A DNA stretch of 64,000 bases, taken from contig NZ_AQQU01000001.1 of the NCBI RefSeq assembly GCF_002210105.1, positions 470,501 through 534,500 on the forward strand. Reading direction: 5' to 3'. Of the stretch, positions 47,201 through 57,753 are shown in pieces (position 1 is the first letter of the stretch; the number at the start of each line of letters is the position of its first letter). Source of the stretch: Oceanicola sp. 22II-s10i (lineage in GTDB: Bacteria; Pseudomonadota; Alphaproteobacteria; Rhodobacterales; Rhodobacteraceae). Under the pieces are notes generated by a model, which worked only from the letters and a program-made list of their open reading frames with translations, searched no databases and was not told where the DNA came from. A program made the translations under genes and the position numbers.

Positions 47201-47863
47201 TCACCCGTCGCGGACCCCGAGATAGCTCAGGATGACGTCGATTGCGTGCGCACGACGAACCGCCAGCCAGTCGGGATCGGTCAGATCCTGACCGAAGACG
47301 GCACCAAGCGTCGCGGCATTGTTGAGGTGATGACCGGACAGGGCCACGATGGTCAGGTAGAGGTTCAGCGCGTCAGGCTTGCGGGAAAACACCCCCTGCG
47401 CATGCCCCCGTTCGATCAACTGCGCGATCGAGGCGATCAACGGCTGGGACATGTCGCGGATCATGTGCGAGCGGCGGATGAACTTGCCGTCTAGAAGGTT
47501 CTCGTTCCGCGTAAGCTTCACGAAATTCGAGTTATTCGCGAAATGGTCGAAGGTGAACTCCACCAGCTTTCGCGCCATCGCCGCCGGGTCGCCTTCGGTC
47601 AGGTTCAGCTCTGCCTCGCGGTTGCGGATCGAGGCGAAGACGCTGTCGAGAGAGGCGAGATACAGCTGCTCCTTGCTGCCGTAGTAGTGGTAGAGCATCC
47701 GGGCGTTGCACTTGGCCGACCTCGCGATGCGTTCGACCCGAGCACCATGAAATCCGTGCTCGGCGAATTCGCGCACGGCGACCGACAGGATCTCGGCCTG
47801 CGTGCGTTCGGGGTCGCGGCTGCGAATGGTCTCGGGTTTCCGCTGACCGCTCGGCTGGGGCAT
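47201..47863 (-). CDS. TetR-family transcriptional regulator
   Basis: A 220-residue repressor-type protein. Residues about 18-70 are the TetR helix-turn-helix (RTQAEILSVAVREFAEHGFH, GARVERIARSAKCNARMLYHYYGSKEQLY). The C-terminal helical ligand domain includes FVKLTRNENLLDGKFIRRS. It lies directly upstream of ridA, with the dyad in their shared gap. A single AAGTAAA half-site is 13 bases before its own ATG. It is the natural candidate to bind the dyads at the TRAP, amidase and ridA promoters. The inducer is probably the TRAP/amidase substrate or product. Confidence 0.9.
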   Translation of the reverse strand: MPQPSGQRKPETIRSRDPERTQAEILSVAVREFAEHGFHGARVERIARSAKCNARMLYHYYGSKEQLYLASLDSVFASIRNREAELNLTEGDPAAMARKLVEFTFDHFANNSNFVKLTRNENLLDGKFIRRSHMIRDMSQPLIASIAQLIERGHAQGVFSRKPDALNLYLTIVALSGHHLNNAATLGAVFGQDLTDPDWLAVRRAHAIDVILSYLGVRDG

Positions 47864-47876
47864 GTCTCGTCCACTT

Positions 47877-47883
47877 TTTACTT
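47877..47883 (-). promoter_or_regulatory. Half-site of the TetR-type operator before tetR
   Basis: AAGTAAA on the minus strand, 13 bases upstream of the TetR-family ATG. The matching second half is not present at the 6-base spacing, so autoregulation would be weak or absent. Confidence 0.3.
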
Positions 47884-47948
47884 GAACTTATGCGGACGGA
47901 CGCGGGCGGCGTCAACATGAGGCGGCGGAGGCACCTCGGGGCCTGCGA

Positions 47949-48407
47949 TCAGAAAAGCCCGTCCGGCACGGCCATGTTCGCCGGTCGCGGCCCCTCCGGC
48001 CAGTGCAACAGGCGCGCGCCTTCGTCGATCGGCACATCGTTGATCGAGGCGTGACGTTCGGCCATCAGCCCTTCGACCGTGAACCGCCAGTTCTCGTTGC
48101 CATGGGACCGTGTCCAGTTGCCCGCGCCATCGTGCCATTCATACACGAACCGCACCGCGATCCGGTCCTCGCTCCATGCCCAGAGCGTCTTGATCAGGCG
48201 ATAGTCCTGCTCCCGCATCCATTTCCGCACCAGAAAGCCGTGAACCGCGTCGCGTCCGCTCAGGAACTCCGACCGGTTCCGCCAGCGCGTGTCCTCGGTA
48301 TAGGCCAGCACGACGCGGTCGGGATCGCGGGTGTTCCACGCGTCCTCTGCCATGCGGACCTTCTGGCGCGCAGTTTCTTCGGTGAAGGGGGGAAGCGGGG
48401 GACGCAT
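47949..48407 (-). CDS. DUF1348/SnoaL-like (NTF2-fold) protein
   Basis: A 152-residue protein of the DUF1348 family, an NTF2-like alpha+beta cone fold. Diagnostic blocks are [40 protein letters not shown] and [20 protein letters not shown]. Function is unknown, and such proteins are often small-molecule binding or isomerase-like. It is 50 bases downstream of cynS in the same direction, so it may be the last gene of the cyanate operon. Confidence 0.9.
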   Translation of the reverse strand: MRPPLPPFTEETARQKVRMAEDAWNTRDPDRVVLAYTEDTRWRNRSEFLSGRDAVHGFLVRKWMREQDYRLIKTLWAWSEDRIAVRFVYEWHDGAGNWTRSHGNENWRFTVEGLMAERHASINDVPIDEGARLLHWPEGPRPANMAVPDGLF

Positions 48408-48457
48408 GACGCACTCCTGACACGGGCCGCGTTATGGTGCGGCCCGCAGACCCGGAC

Positions 48458-48928
48458 CTACCAGGAGTTGTAGCCGAGGTACTTGCCCGACATCTCGATC
48501 TTGACGCGGTCGCCCTTGGGGTTGGGGACGCGGGTGATCTGCATGTCGAAGTCGATGGCCGACATGATGCCGTCGCCGAACTTCTCGTGGATCAGCGCCT
48601 TGATCGTGGGGCCGTAGACGCCGACGATTTCATACAGGCGATAGATACAGGGATCGGTCGGCACGGTCTGTTCCCAGACCTTGGTCGGGCTTTCGGCCAG
48701 CACACCCGCGGCCTCCTGCGGCAGGCCCATGACCGACACCAGCGTCTCGGCCTTGTCCTGCGGCATGGCGTTCATGCCCATGCAGGCCGAATGGGTCCAG
48801 ACGGGCGACATGCCGATCTTTTCCGCGATCTCCTCCCACTTCATGCCGGCCTGCTTCTTGGCCGACAGGATCATCATGGTGACGTCCTCTTTGGTCATCA
48901 TCTGGGGCACCTCGAAACTGTCTTTCAT
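48458..48928 (-). CDS. cynS: Cyanate hydratase (cyanase)
   Basis: A 156-residue enzyme that converts cyanate and bicarbonate to ammonia and CO2. The decameric active-site residues are all present: Arg97 and Glu100 in YRLYEIVGVYGPTIKALI and Ser123 in GDGIMSAIDFDMQ. The N-terminal helix-turn-helix-like bundle is normal. GAGGAAAGACCC precedes the ATG. It is directly downstream of a cyanate/nitrate-type ABC importer, which gives a complete uptake and detoxification or nitrogen-acquisition unit. The carbonic anhydrase at 14.9 kb could recycle the bicarbonate. Confidence 0.97.
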   Translation of the reverse strand: MKDSFEVPQMMTKEDVTMMILSAKKQAGMKWEEIAEKIGMSPVWTHSACMGMNAMPQDKAETLVSVMGLPQEAAGVLAESPTKVWEQTVPTDPCIYRLYEIVGVYGPTIKALIHEKFGDGIMSAIDFDMQITRVPNPKGDRVKIEMSGKYLGYNSW

Positions 48929-48967
48929 GGGTCTTTCCTCGAATGTCGCGGCAGGGGCCGCTGGCCT

Positions 48968-49879
48968 TCAGTTGGTCACGGCACGCAGCCGCGGGTTCTC
49001 CTCGCCTCCGCCCCCGGTGGGGGCGGACTCCGTCATGTCGATCCGGACGGTCTCGGGCGTCTGCGCCTCGCCGTTCGACGGGCGACCCGACAGTTCCTTC
49101 GACCGGCGGCCGAGGAACTGCACCAGATGGTTGCGGATCGCGTAGTAGTTCGGGTGCTCGACGATCTCGGTCCGGTTGCGCGGGCGCGGGATCGTAATCT
49201 CGACGCTTTCCGCAACGCGGGCGTGCGGGCCGTTGGTCATCAGCAGGATGCGGTCGGCCAGCAGGATCGCTTCGTCGATGTCATGAGTGATCATGAACAC
49301 CGTCTGCTGCGTTCCGCTCCAGATCTTCAGCAGCTCATCCTGGATCGTGCCCCGTGTCAGCGCGTCCAGAGCACCGAAGGGTTCGTCCAGCAGCAGCAGC
49401 TTGGGGTGGTTGGCAAAGGCCCGCGCGATGGAAACACGCTGCCGCATACCGCCAGACAGCTGCGCGGGCTTGCGGTGGATGGCGTCCCCCTCCAGCCCGA
49501 CCATCGCGAGGTATTTCTCGGAATGCTCGGTGACCTTGGCCCTGGACCAGCCGGGATTGCGCGCCTTGACCCCGAACATCACGTTGCGCAGGGCCGACAG
49601 CCACGGCAGCAGCGAATAGTTCTGGAACACGACGCCCCGGTCCAGACTGGGGCCCGAGACCTCGAACCCGTCCATCTTGACCACCCCCGACGTGGGCTCG
49701 GCCAGACCGGCGAGGATGTTCATGATCGTCGACTTGCCACAGCCTGAGTGGCCCAGGATGCAGACGAATTCGCCCTTCTCGACACCGAACGTGGCATCCT
49801 CGAAGACCGTCATAGTCCCACCCTTCCCGTCCGGGAACTTCTGGGTCAGGCTTTCGACGCTGAGAAACGGTTTGGACAT
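48968..49879 (-). CDS. Nitrate/cyanate-type ABC transporter ATPase
   Basis: A 303-residue ATPase of the NrtD/CynD/SsuB group. Walker A is GHSGCGKST, the Q-loop lies in FQNYSLLPWLSALRNV, the signature is LSGGMRQR and Walker B is LLLLDEPFGALD. The C-terminal tail has ITIPRPRNRTEIVEHPNYY as in NrtD. It is third in the minus-strand run of binding protein, permease, ATPase, cyanase, with 10 bases after the permease gene. Confidence 0.93.
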   Translation of the reverse strand: MSKPFLSVESLTQKFPDGKGGTMTVFEDATFGVEKGEFVCILGHSGCGKSTIMNILAGLAEPTSGVVKMDGFEVSGPSLDRGVVFQNYSLLPWLSALRNVMFGVKARNPGWSRAKVTEHSEKYLAMVGLEGDAIHRKPAQLSGGMRQRVSIARAFANHPKLLLLDEPFGALDALTRGTIQDELLKIWSGTQQTVFMITHDIDEAILLADRILLMTNGPHARVAESVEITIPRPRNRTEIVEHPNYYAIRNHLVQFLGRRSKELSGRPSNGEAQTPETVRIDMTESAPTGGGGEENPRLRAVTN

Positions 49880-49889
49880 CGCTTGGCTC

Positions 49890-50720
49890 CTATTCCGCGT
49901 AGGCCACGGCCCGCTGGAGCGCCCCGAAGGCCGAATCCAGCAGCATGCCGACGACGCCGATCATGAGGATCGAGAAGATGACGGAGGTCAGGTCGAGGTT
50001 GTTCCACTCGTTCCAAACGTAGTAGCCGATGCCGGTCCCACCGACGAGCATCTCGGCCGCGACGATGACCAGCCACGCGATCCCGATGGAAATCCGCATC
50101 CCCGTGATGATCGTCGGCGCAGCGGCGGGCAGGATCACGGTGAACGCGGTCTTCAACGCCCCCAGTTCATGCGTCCGGGCGACATTGACCCAGTCCGACC
50201 GCACCCCGGCGACGCCGAAGGCGGTGTTGATCAGCATGGGCCAGATCGAACAGATGAAGATGACGAAAATCGCCGATGCCTCGCTGTCCTGGATGATGAA
50301 CAGCGCCAGCGGCATCCACGCCAGCGGCGAGATCGGGCGCAGCACCTGGATGAACGGGTTGAGCGCCTTGTAGGCCACCGGCGACATCCCGATCAGGAAG
50401 CCGAGCGGCAGCGCCACCAGCGCGGCCAGCGCGTAGCCGGTCAGCACCCGGTAGATCGAATAGCCGATCTGGATCCCGATCCCCTTGTCGTTCGGACCGG
50501 CATCGTAGAACGGGTTCGACAACTGTTCCCACGCCTTGCCCAGCACCTGGCTGGGGGGCGGCACCCCGGCCTTCTGCGCGCCGCCGCCGGTCAGGCGTTC
50601 GTATTCGGTCATCTCCTCCAGCGTTTTCTGTGCCGGGATGGCGGCCTCCCACGCGAGGAGACCGACAGCCAGCAGCACGATCGAAAGGATGGCCGCCTTC
50701 TGGTTGAGACTGAGCGTCAT
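49890..50720 (-). CDS. Nitrate/cyanate-type ABC transporter permease
   Basis: A 276-residue inner-membrane permease with six to seven helices. NrtB/CynB-like features are VLRPISPLAWMPLALFII, GVRSDWVNVARTHELGALKT (the coupling loop) and GTGIGYYVWNEWNNLDL. It lies 3 bases after the binding-protein gene. Confidence 0.93.
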   Translation of the reverse strand: MTLSLNQKAAILSIVLLAVGLLAWEAAIPAQKTLEEMTEYERLTGGGAQKAGVPPPSQVLGKAWEQLSNPFYDAGPNDKGIGIQIGYSIYRVLTGYALAALVALPLGFLIGMSPVAYKALNPFIQVLRPISPLAWMPLALFIIQDSEASAIFVIFICSIWPMLINTAFGVAGVRSDWVNVARTHELGALKTAFTVILPAAAPTIITGMRISIGIAWLVIVAAEMLVGGTGIGYYVWNEWNNLDLTSVIFSILMIGVVGMLLDSAFGALQRAVAYAE

Positions 50721-50723
50721 GGG

Positions 50724-52091
50724 TCAGCCTTTGCCGATGGCAAAGCTCTTCACGTATCCCACGGGATCGGCGGGATCGAAGGTCTTGCCCATGATCGTGT
50801 GCGACTTGTACGTGACCTCGGGCGCGTCGTAGCCGAGATCGTTCATGATCTTCTTGCAGTCCGCGGCGAGGTAGACCTGTTCGGCCACCGCCTTGTAGTC
50901 GATTTCGTTCTCGATATAGCCCCAGCGTTTCATCTGGGTCAGGATCCACACGCCCATCGAGTGCCAGGGGAACGGATCGAAGTCGATCCGGTCAGGCACC
51001 TGCTTCACCTCGCCCAGACCGTCGGCATAGGTGCCGGTCAGCACCTGCTCGATCACCGGGACCGGCTGGTTGAGGTAGTTCGTGGGCGCGATCGCGGCCG
51101 AGATTTCCTTGCGGTTTTCCGGGTTCCGGGCGTATTGCGTCGCGTCGATGATCGACTTGAGCAGCGCGCCGTAGGTGTTCGGCAGTTCGGTCGCGAAGGA
51201 CAGCGGCGCGGCGAAGGCGCAGCAGGGATGGCCTTCCCAGATGTCCTTGGTCAGCGTGTGGATGAAGCCGATGCCCTCCCAGACCGCGCGCTGGTTGAAC
51301 GGGTCGGGCGAGAGGTAGCCGTCGAGGTTGCCGGCGCTGAGGTTGGCGACCATCTCCGGCGGCGGCACGACGCGGATCTGGATGTCGACATCCGGGTCCA
51401 GACCATGCTCGGCCACGTAGTAGCGCAGCAGGAAGTTGTGCATCGAGTATTCGAACGGCACGCCGAAGGTGAAGCCCTTCCACTGCTTGGGGTCGCGCTT
51501 GTCCTTGTGATCGTTGTGCAGAACGATCGCCTGTCCGTTGATGTTCTCGACGGCCGGCATGATGTAGGGCGTGGCGGTGGAGCCCGCGCCGAGCGTCATC
51601 GCCAGCGGCATCGGGGTCAGCATGTGGCTGGCGTCGTATTCACCGGCCAGCGACTTGTCCCGCGCCACGGCCCAGCCTGCGGTCTTGATGACCTGCGCGT
51701 TCAGCCCGTGCTTTTCATAGAACCCCATCGGCTGCGCCATGATGATCGGCGTGGCGCAGGTGATCGGCACGAAGCCGATGTTCAGGTCGGTCTTCTCGGG
51801 CGTGCCCAGTTCGTCGAGGATCGCGGCCTTGGCCTTTTCGATCGGGAAGACGGAAGAGAGCGCGGCGGCGAAGGTGCCACCACCGACCAGCCCCATGAAG
51901 GAGCGGCGGCTCAGATCGTTGCCGCCGAACATGGACCGGACGACGGCGCTTTCGACCGCGCGCTCCAGCATCCCGTCCGAGGTGTCCGGCGACGCGGCCG
52001 TGCCCGCCGAGGTGCTGCAGCTGGCGCAGCTGCACCCTGCGCCGTGACGCAGATCCGAGTTGTGATCGAAGGGGTTCCCCAGACTCTTCAT
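50724..52091 (-). CDS. Nitrate/cyanate-type ABC substrate-binding protein, Tat-exported
   Basis: A 455-residue CmpA/NrtA-type binding protein. A twin-arginine signal (LSRRSFMGLVGGGTFAAAL) begins only at about residue 60. Before it comes an unusual N-terminal extension with a cysteine cluster, HGAGCSCASCS. The mature domain includes LNIGFVPITCATPIIMAQPMG and FTFGVPFEYSMHNFLLRYYV. Tat export with a Cys-rich leader hints at cofactor or metal handling before export. It is the first gene of the cyanate operon. Confidence 0.92.
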   Translation of the reverse strand: MKSLGNPFDHNSDLRHGAGCSCASCSTSAGTAASPDTSDGMLERAVESAVVRSMFGGNDLSRRSFMGLVGGGTFAAALSSVFPIEKAKAAILDELGTPEKTDLNIGFVPITCATPIIMAQPMGFYEKHGLNAQVIKTAGWAVARDKSLAGEYDASHMLTPMPLAMTLGAGSTATPYIMPAVENINGQAIVLHNDHKDKRDPKQWKGFTFGVPFEYSMHNFLLRYYVAEHGLDPDVDIQIRVVPPPEMVANLSAGNLDGYLSPDPFNQRAVWEGIGFIHTLTKDIWEGHPCCAFAAPLSFATELPNTYGALLKSIIDATQYARNPENRKEISAAIAPTNYLNQPVPVIEQVLTGTYADGLGEVKQVPDRIDFDPFPWHSMGVWILTQMKRWGYIENEIDYKAVAEQVYLAADCKKIMNDLGYDAPEVTYKSHTIMGKTFDPADPVGYVKSFAIGKG

Positions 52092-52251
52092 TGATTACGT
52101 CTCCCGTGTTGGTGCCCGATCAGTCTTGGCCGACCGTGTGTCATGCAATCAGGCTAGCGGAGGGGCGGCGGCAGGGTCACAGTTTTCTGGGATGACACCG
52201 GTTAGGAAAAATCATTTATTTTCAAATGCTAAGCAAACAGGCATCGCGGTC

Positions 52252-52289
52252 CGTAATTACGATATTTCGTGTTTCACGATTTTTCGTAA
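52252..52289. promoter_or_regulatory. Overlapping palindromes in the divergent cyanate-regulator promoter
   Basis: CGTAATTACG (52252-52261) is a perfect 10-bp palindrome. It overlaps a 33-bp inverted repeat (52257-52289) with arms TTACGATATTTCGTG and CACGATTTTTCGTAA matching at 12 of 15 positions. The pattern amounts to several TTACGA/TCGTAA half-sites. It lies 31 bases before the regulator ATG and about 160 bases from the importer start, in a 229-base AT-rich divergent gap. No -24/-12 promoter is visible. Confidence 0.55.
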
Positions 52290-52320
52290 CATGAATGCTG
52301 CGCTGCGGTAGACTGGGGTC

Positions 52321-54171
<1,851 letters not shown>

Positions 54172-54180
54172 CCGCGCCCG

Positions 54181-55044
54181 TCAGGCCATCCGGCGGGTGA
54201 GGATCGCATTGACCTCGTCCGCCGCCTGATACTGCACCCAGTGGCCGACCTCGGGAATGACGTGGAACTCTGCCCCCGGCTTCCACGCGGCGACATTCTC
54301 GCGCCGCTGGTCGAGGTAGCGCCAGGTCAGCGCATCGCGGCTGCCGTAGATCACCGTCAGCTCGGCCTCCATCCGCTGCAGATCGCCCGGCACGTCGAGC
54401 GAGGAGAACAGGCCCTTGTTCCGCCCGCGCGCCAGTTCCGCATGGGCCATCTGGATCGCCACCGCCTCGTCCGTCACGCTGTCCGGTCCGGTCAGCATCA
54501 GCAGCCCGACGTTCTGCGCATGCGCCGCCGCCCGGTGTTCAGGAATGGGCATCCCCCGCCACTTGGCCAGCCTGTCGTTCACCCCGTGCCGGTCGCCCAA
54601 CAGGGGCGAGCCCAGCATGGCCAGCCGCTCGACACCGGCCTCCACATGCTTCGCGGTGATTGCACCGATCACGCTGCCAAAGGAAAAGCCCGCCATGCGC
54701 ACCGGTTCTCCCGGCGCCAGCTCGGCCAGTGCGGCGGCGACGATCCGGGCGAAATCTTCCAGATCCTCCGTCTCGAGCGAATCCGACTGGCCGAAGTTCG
54801 GCAGGTCCGCCGCCATCACCCGGTATCCGGCATCGACCAGCGCATCGACGTTGCGGACCCAGTGCATCCATGACCCGTGTCCGCCGTGGAACAGCGCCAG
54901 CGGCCTGCCCTCGCCCCAGATGTGCCAGTGCATCCGCGTCGCGTCGCCCGTGACGCGCTGTTCGGACCGGGCCTCCAGATCGTGGATCCACTGGGGCAGG
55001 GTCGGGATGTCGACGATGTCGTCGTCAAAATCGTGGCTCAGCAT
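54181..55044 (-). CDS. Alpha/beta hydrolase
   Basis: A 287-residue alpha/beta-hydrolase-fold enzyme. The oxyanion segment is LALFHGGHGSWMHWVRN, the nucleophile elbow GFSFGS (Ser in the GxSxG), and the catalytic His lies in VIPEVGHWVQYQ near the C-terminus. The acidic residue is probably in VIYGSRDALTWRY. Meta-cleavage-product hydrolases and esterases share this pattern, and the substrate is unknown. It converges on the regulator gene (9 bases) and is divergent from the SDR at 55201. Confidence 0.88.
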   Translation of the reverse strand: MLSHDFDDDIVDIPTLPQWIHDLEARSEQRVTGDATRMHWHIWGEGRPLALFHGGHGSWMHWVRNVDALVDAGYRVMAADLPNFGQSDSLETEDLEDFARIVAAALAELAPGEPVRMAGFSFGSVIGAITAKHVEAGVERLAMLGSPLLGDRHGVNDRLAKWRGMPIPEHRAAAHAQNVGLLMLTGPDSVTDEAVAIQMAHAELARGRNKGLFSSLDVPGDLQRMEAELTVIYGSRDALTWRYLDQRRENVAAWKPGAEFHVIPEVGHWVQYQAADEVNAILTRRMA

Positions 55045-55200
55045 CGGCGTTCCTTTCGCGTTGCAGCGAAATTACTTGCCTGCCGGTCGGTTGGCAACAG
55101 GATGGTATGCCGTTTGCCGCTTTCGGTCGGCAGACGGTTTCCGCTGGCCACCGGCTGCCCGATCTCTAATCTCTGCCGCCAACAGAGGGAGGCACGAAAG

Positions 55201-55995
55201 ATGCGGTTTCAGGACCAGTCCACAATCGTCACCGGCGGGGCATCCGGCATCGGCGCGGCATTGGCACGCGCGCTGGCCGCCGAAGGGGCCAAGGTCGCCG
55301 TCGCGGATCTGAATGCCGATGGCGCCAAGAAAGTGGCGGACGAAATCGGCGGTATCGCGGTGCCCACGGACGTCCGAAGCCGCGATGCCATCGCCGCATT
55401 GATCGCGGCGGCCGAGGCGGCGCATGGCCCGATTGACCTGATGTGTTCGAATGCCGGGATCGCGACGGGCGTGGACACCACCTTCACCAACGCCGCCGGG
55501 GCGGACCCCGCCGAATGGCAGCGGGCGTGGGAGGTCAACGTCATGGCCCATGTCCACGCTGCCGCGAACCTCGTGCCACAGATGATCGCGCGGGGCGGCG
55601 GACGGTTCCTGCACACGGTCAGCGCGGCGGGCCTGCTGAACCAGATCGGCAGCGCGATCTACGGCACCACCAAGCACGCCGCCGTCGGCTTCGCCGAGAA
55701 CCTCGCCATCAGTCACTATTCCGCCGGAATACGGGTTTCGATCCTCTGTCCGCAGGGCGTGGACACGCCGATGCTGGACGGCATGGGCGGCGACGGGCGC
55801 AACGGGCCACAGGCGGGCGACGGGCTGATCTCGGCCGCCGACTGCGCCGCGGCGGCGCTGGATGGCGTGGCCGAGGGGCGTTTCGTGATCCTGCCGCATC
55901 CGCAGGTTGCGGACTACATGCAGCGCAAGACCGCCGATTACGACCGCTGGATCGCGGGCATGGCGAAGTTCCAGAACAGGCTCTATTCCGTGTAG
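55201..55995 (+). CDS. SDR-family oxidoreductase
   Basis: A 264-residue classical SDR. It has VTGGASGIGAALARAL, NAG in MCSNAGIATG, catalytic Ser in HTVSAAGLLNQIG, and Tyr/Lys in IYGTTKHAAVG. AGAGGGAGGCACGAAAG precedes the ATG. The last 13 bases overlap the end of the convergent sulfatase gene. It is divergent from the alpha/beta hydrolase gene and the two may serve one pathway, but there is no direct evidence. Confidence 0.9.
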   Translation: MRFQDQSTIVTGGASGIGAALARALAAEGAKVAVADLNADGAKKVADEIGGIAVPTDVRSRDAIAALIAAAEAAHGPIDLMCSNAGIATGVDTTFTNAAGADPAEWQRAWEVNVMAHVHAAANLVPQMIARGGGRFLHTVSAAGLLNQIGSAIYGTTKHAAVGFAENLAISHYSAGIRVSILCPQGVDTPMLDGMGGDGRNGPQAGDGLISAADCAAAALDGVAEGRFVILPHPQVADYMQRKTADYDRWIAGMAKFQNRLYSV

Positions 55996-57623
55996 ATCCG
56001 CCCCGCCGGCCCCCGGAATTTCGAGGTCGCGTCCTCCGGCACCTCGCTGCCGTCCCAAAGGAACGGCATGATCCCCACCCGCAGCGCGCGGCCCCGCATC
56101 TTGTTCAGGTCGGCCTCGGACCGCGTGACCCGCTGCGCGTTGCGCAGGGACCAAGCGTGCAGATGACGATACAGCCGCGCGATCTCGTCGGCACACTCGG
56201 GGTCCGCACCCCGGTCGTGGAATTCGTCGGGGTCGGTCTGCAGATCGAACAGCATGGGCCGAAAACCGCCCTCGAAATGGATCAGCTTCCACCGCCCGTC
56301 GAAACACATGAACATCCGCGCGTCATCGGACGTGATCCCCAGTTTTGCGCGCATCGGCGTGACCGAGTAATCGTATTCGCTGATCGCCACCTCGCGCCAG
56401 TTTTCAGGCTCTGTCCCCTGCAGAAACGGCTGCAGCGACCGCCCCTCGACGATATGCCCCGGCACCTCGCCGCCCGCCGCCTCGATGAAGGTCGCGGCCA
56501 GGTCGATGGACTCCACCAGCGCGTCGCAGGTGGTGCTGCGCGTCGCGTCGGCCTCGGCGCGCGGATCGTAGACGATCAGGGGGATCTTCACCGACGGCTC
56601 GTGGAACATGTCCTTTTCGCCTAGCCAGTGATCGCCCAGGTAATCGCCGTGATCCGAGGTCAGCACGATCATCGTGTCCCGGATCGCACCCGTCTCCTCC
56701 AGCCGGTCGAGGATGCGGCCAAGCTGGTCGTCGCATTGCTTGATCAGCCCCATGTAGGCCGGGATCACCTTGTCCCGCACCTCGTCGCGCGAAAAGGCAC
56801 TGGCGATCATGTTGCCCATGTAGGCGCCATAGACCGGGTGCGGATCCTGCCGTTCGAGGTCGGAGCGCACGGCGGGCGGCACGTCGTCCGGGCCGAACAT
56901 GTCGTGATAGGGCGCGGGGACGATGTAGGGCCAGTGCGGCTTGATATAGCTGACATGTGCGCACCACGGGCCCTCGGCGGTCTCCATGAACTCCAGCGCG
57001 CGATCGGTCAGCCAGGGCGTCTCGCTGTCCTCCTCGCGGATGTTGGCGGGCAGGTCGGCGTTCTGAAAGAACCAGCCCGACGCGATCTCGCCTTCGGAGG
57101 CCCCGGCGTTGGCGTTGTCGTGCCAGGGGTTCGCGGCCTCGTAGCCCTTGGCCTTGAGATACTCGTTATAGGGGCTGCGCTTGCGGTCGTAGAAGCCGTC
57201 CGGCCCCTCGCCCCAGAGCCCGTCGTCGCGGACCACGGCATCGAAGCCGCATTCGCTCTGCCGCGCGCCGATGGTGGTGTCGGGGGCGAGGCCCAGGCGC
57301 TCCATCCCCTCGGCATCGGCCACCATGTGGGTCTTGCCGATCAGGTAGCAGCCCATGCCGATCTTGCGCAGGTGATCGCCGAGTGTCTGCTCTCCGACCC
57401 GCAGGGGAAAGCCGTTCCACTGCGCCCCGTGGGAGGAGGCGTAGCGGCCAGTGTAGAACGACATCCGGCTGGACCCGCAGACCGGCGACTGGACGTAGGC
57501 GCGGGTGAAGCGGACGCCCATTCCGGCGACCCGGTCGAAGTTCGGTGTCCTGAGTTTCGGATGACCGGCGCAGGACAGGTAGTCCCATCTCAGCTGGTCA
57601 TACATGATGAACAGGATGTTCAT
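55983..57623 (-). CDS. Sulfatase/phosphonate-monoester-hydrolase family enzyme with atypical CGSSR site
   Basis: A 546-residue alkaline-phosphatase-superfamily hydrolase. The N-terminus NILFIMYDQLRWDYLSCAG supplies metal ligands. GKTHMV and TSDHGDYLGDHWLGEKDMFHE complete the site, and YIKPHWPYIVPAPYHDMF is typical of the phosphonate monoester hydrolase/choline-sulfatase branch. The formylglycine motif, normally C-x-P-x-R, is here CGSSR in SPVCGSSRMSFYTGR, with Ser in place of Pro. No signal peptide is seen, so it is probably cytosolic. No formylglycine-generating enzyme or anaerobic maturase is in the window. Confidence 0.88.
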   Translation of the reverse strand: MNILFIMYDQLRWDYLSCAGHPKLRTPNFDRVAGMGVRFTRAYVQSPVCGSSRMSFYTGRYASSHGAQWNGFPLRVGEQTLGDHLRKIGMGCYLIGKTHMVADAEGMERLGLAPDTTIGARQSECGFDAVVRDDGLWGEGPDGFYDRKRSPYNEYLKAKGYEAANPWHDNANAGASEGEIASGWFFQNADLPANIREEDSETPWLTDRALEFMETAEGPWCAHVSYIKPHWPYIVPAPYHDMFGPDDVPPAVRSDLERQDPHPVYGAYMGNMIASAFSRDEVRDKVIPAYMGLIKQCDDQLGRILDRLEETGAIRDTMIVLTSDHGDYLGDHWLGEKDMFHEPSVKIPLIVYDPRAEADATRSTTCDALVESIDLAATFIEAAGGEVPGHIVEGRSLQPFLQGTEPENWREVAISEYDYSVTPMRAKLGITSDDARMFMCFDGRWKLIHFEGGFRPMLFDLQTDPDEFHDRGADPECADEIARLYRHLHAWSLRNAQRVTRSEADLNKMRGRALRVGIMPFLWDGSEVPEDATSKFRGPAGRIYTE

Positions 57624-57753
57624 CTGGCTCTCCCTTTATTCCCGGCGGTCAGCATAGGCGGCGAGGCGACGGGGTCCAGACCCGCCCGACAAGCGCCATG
57701 ATGGTGCATCAATCGATCCTCTCACCCCAGCCCGGAACCAAGGCGAAGCCGCC

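Noticed and set aside
49677-52094. 805-codon plus-strand open frame
   Set aside because: Antisense to three confident ABC transporter genes; the composition is that of a shadow frame.
52092-52320. Sigma-54 (-24/-12) promoter expected beside an NtrC-type regulator
   Set aside because: No TGGCAC-N5-TTGC-like sequence was found on either strand of the gap, and the regulator lacks the GAFTGA loop.
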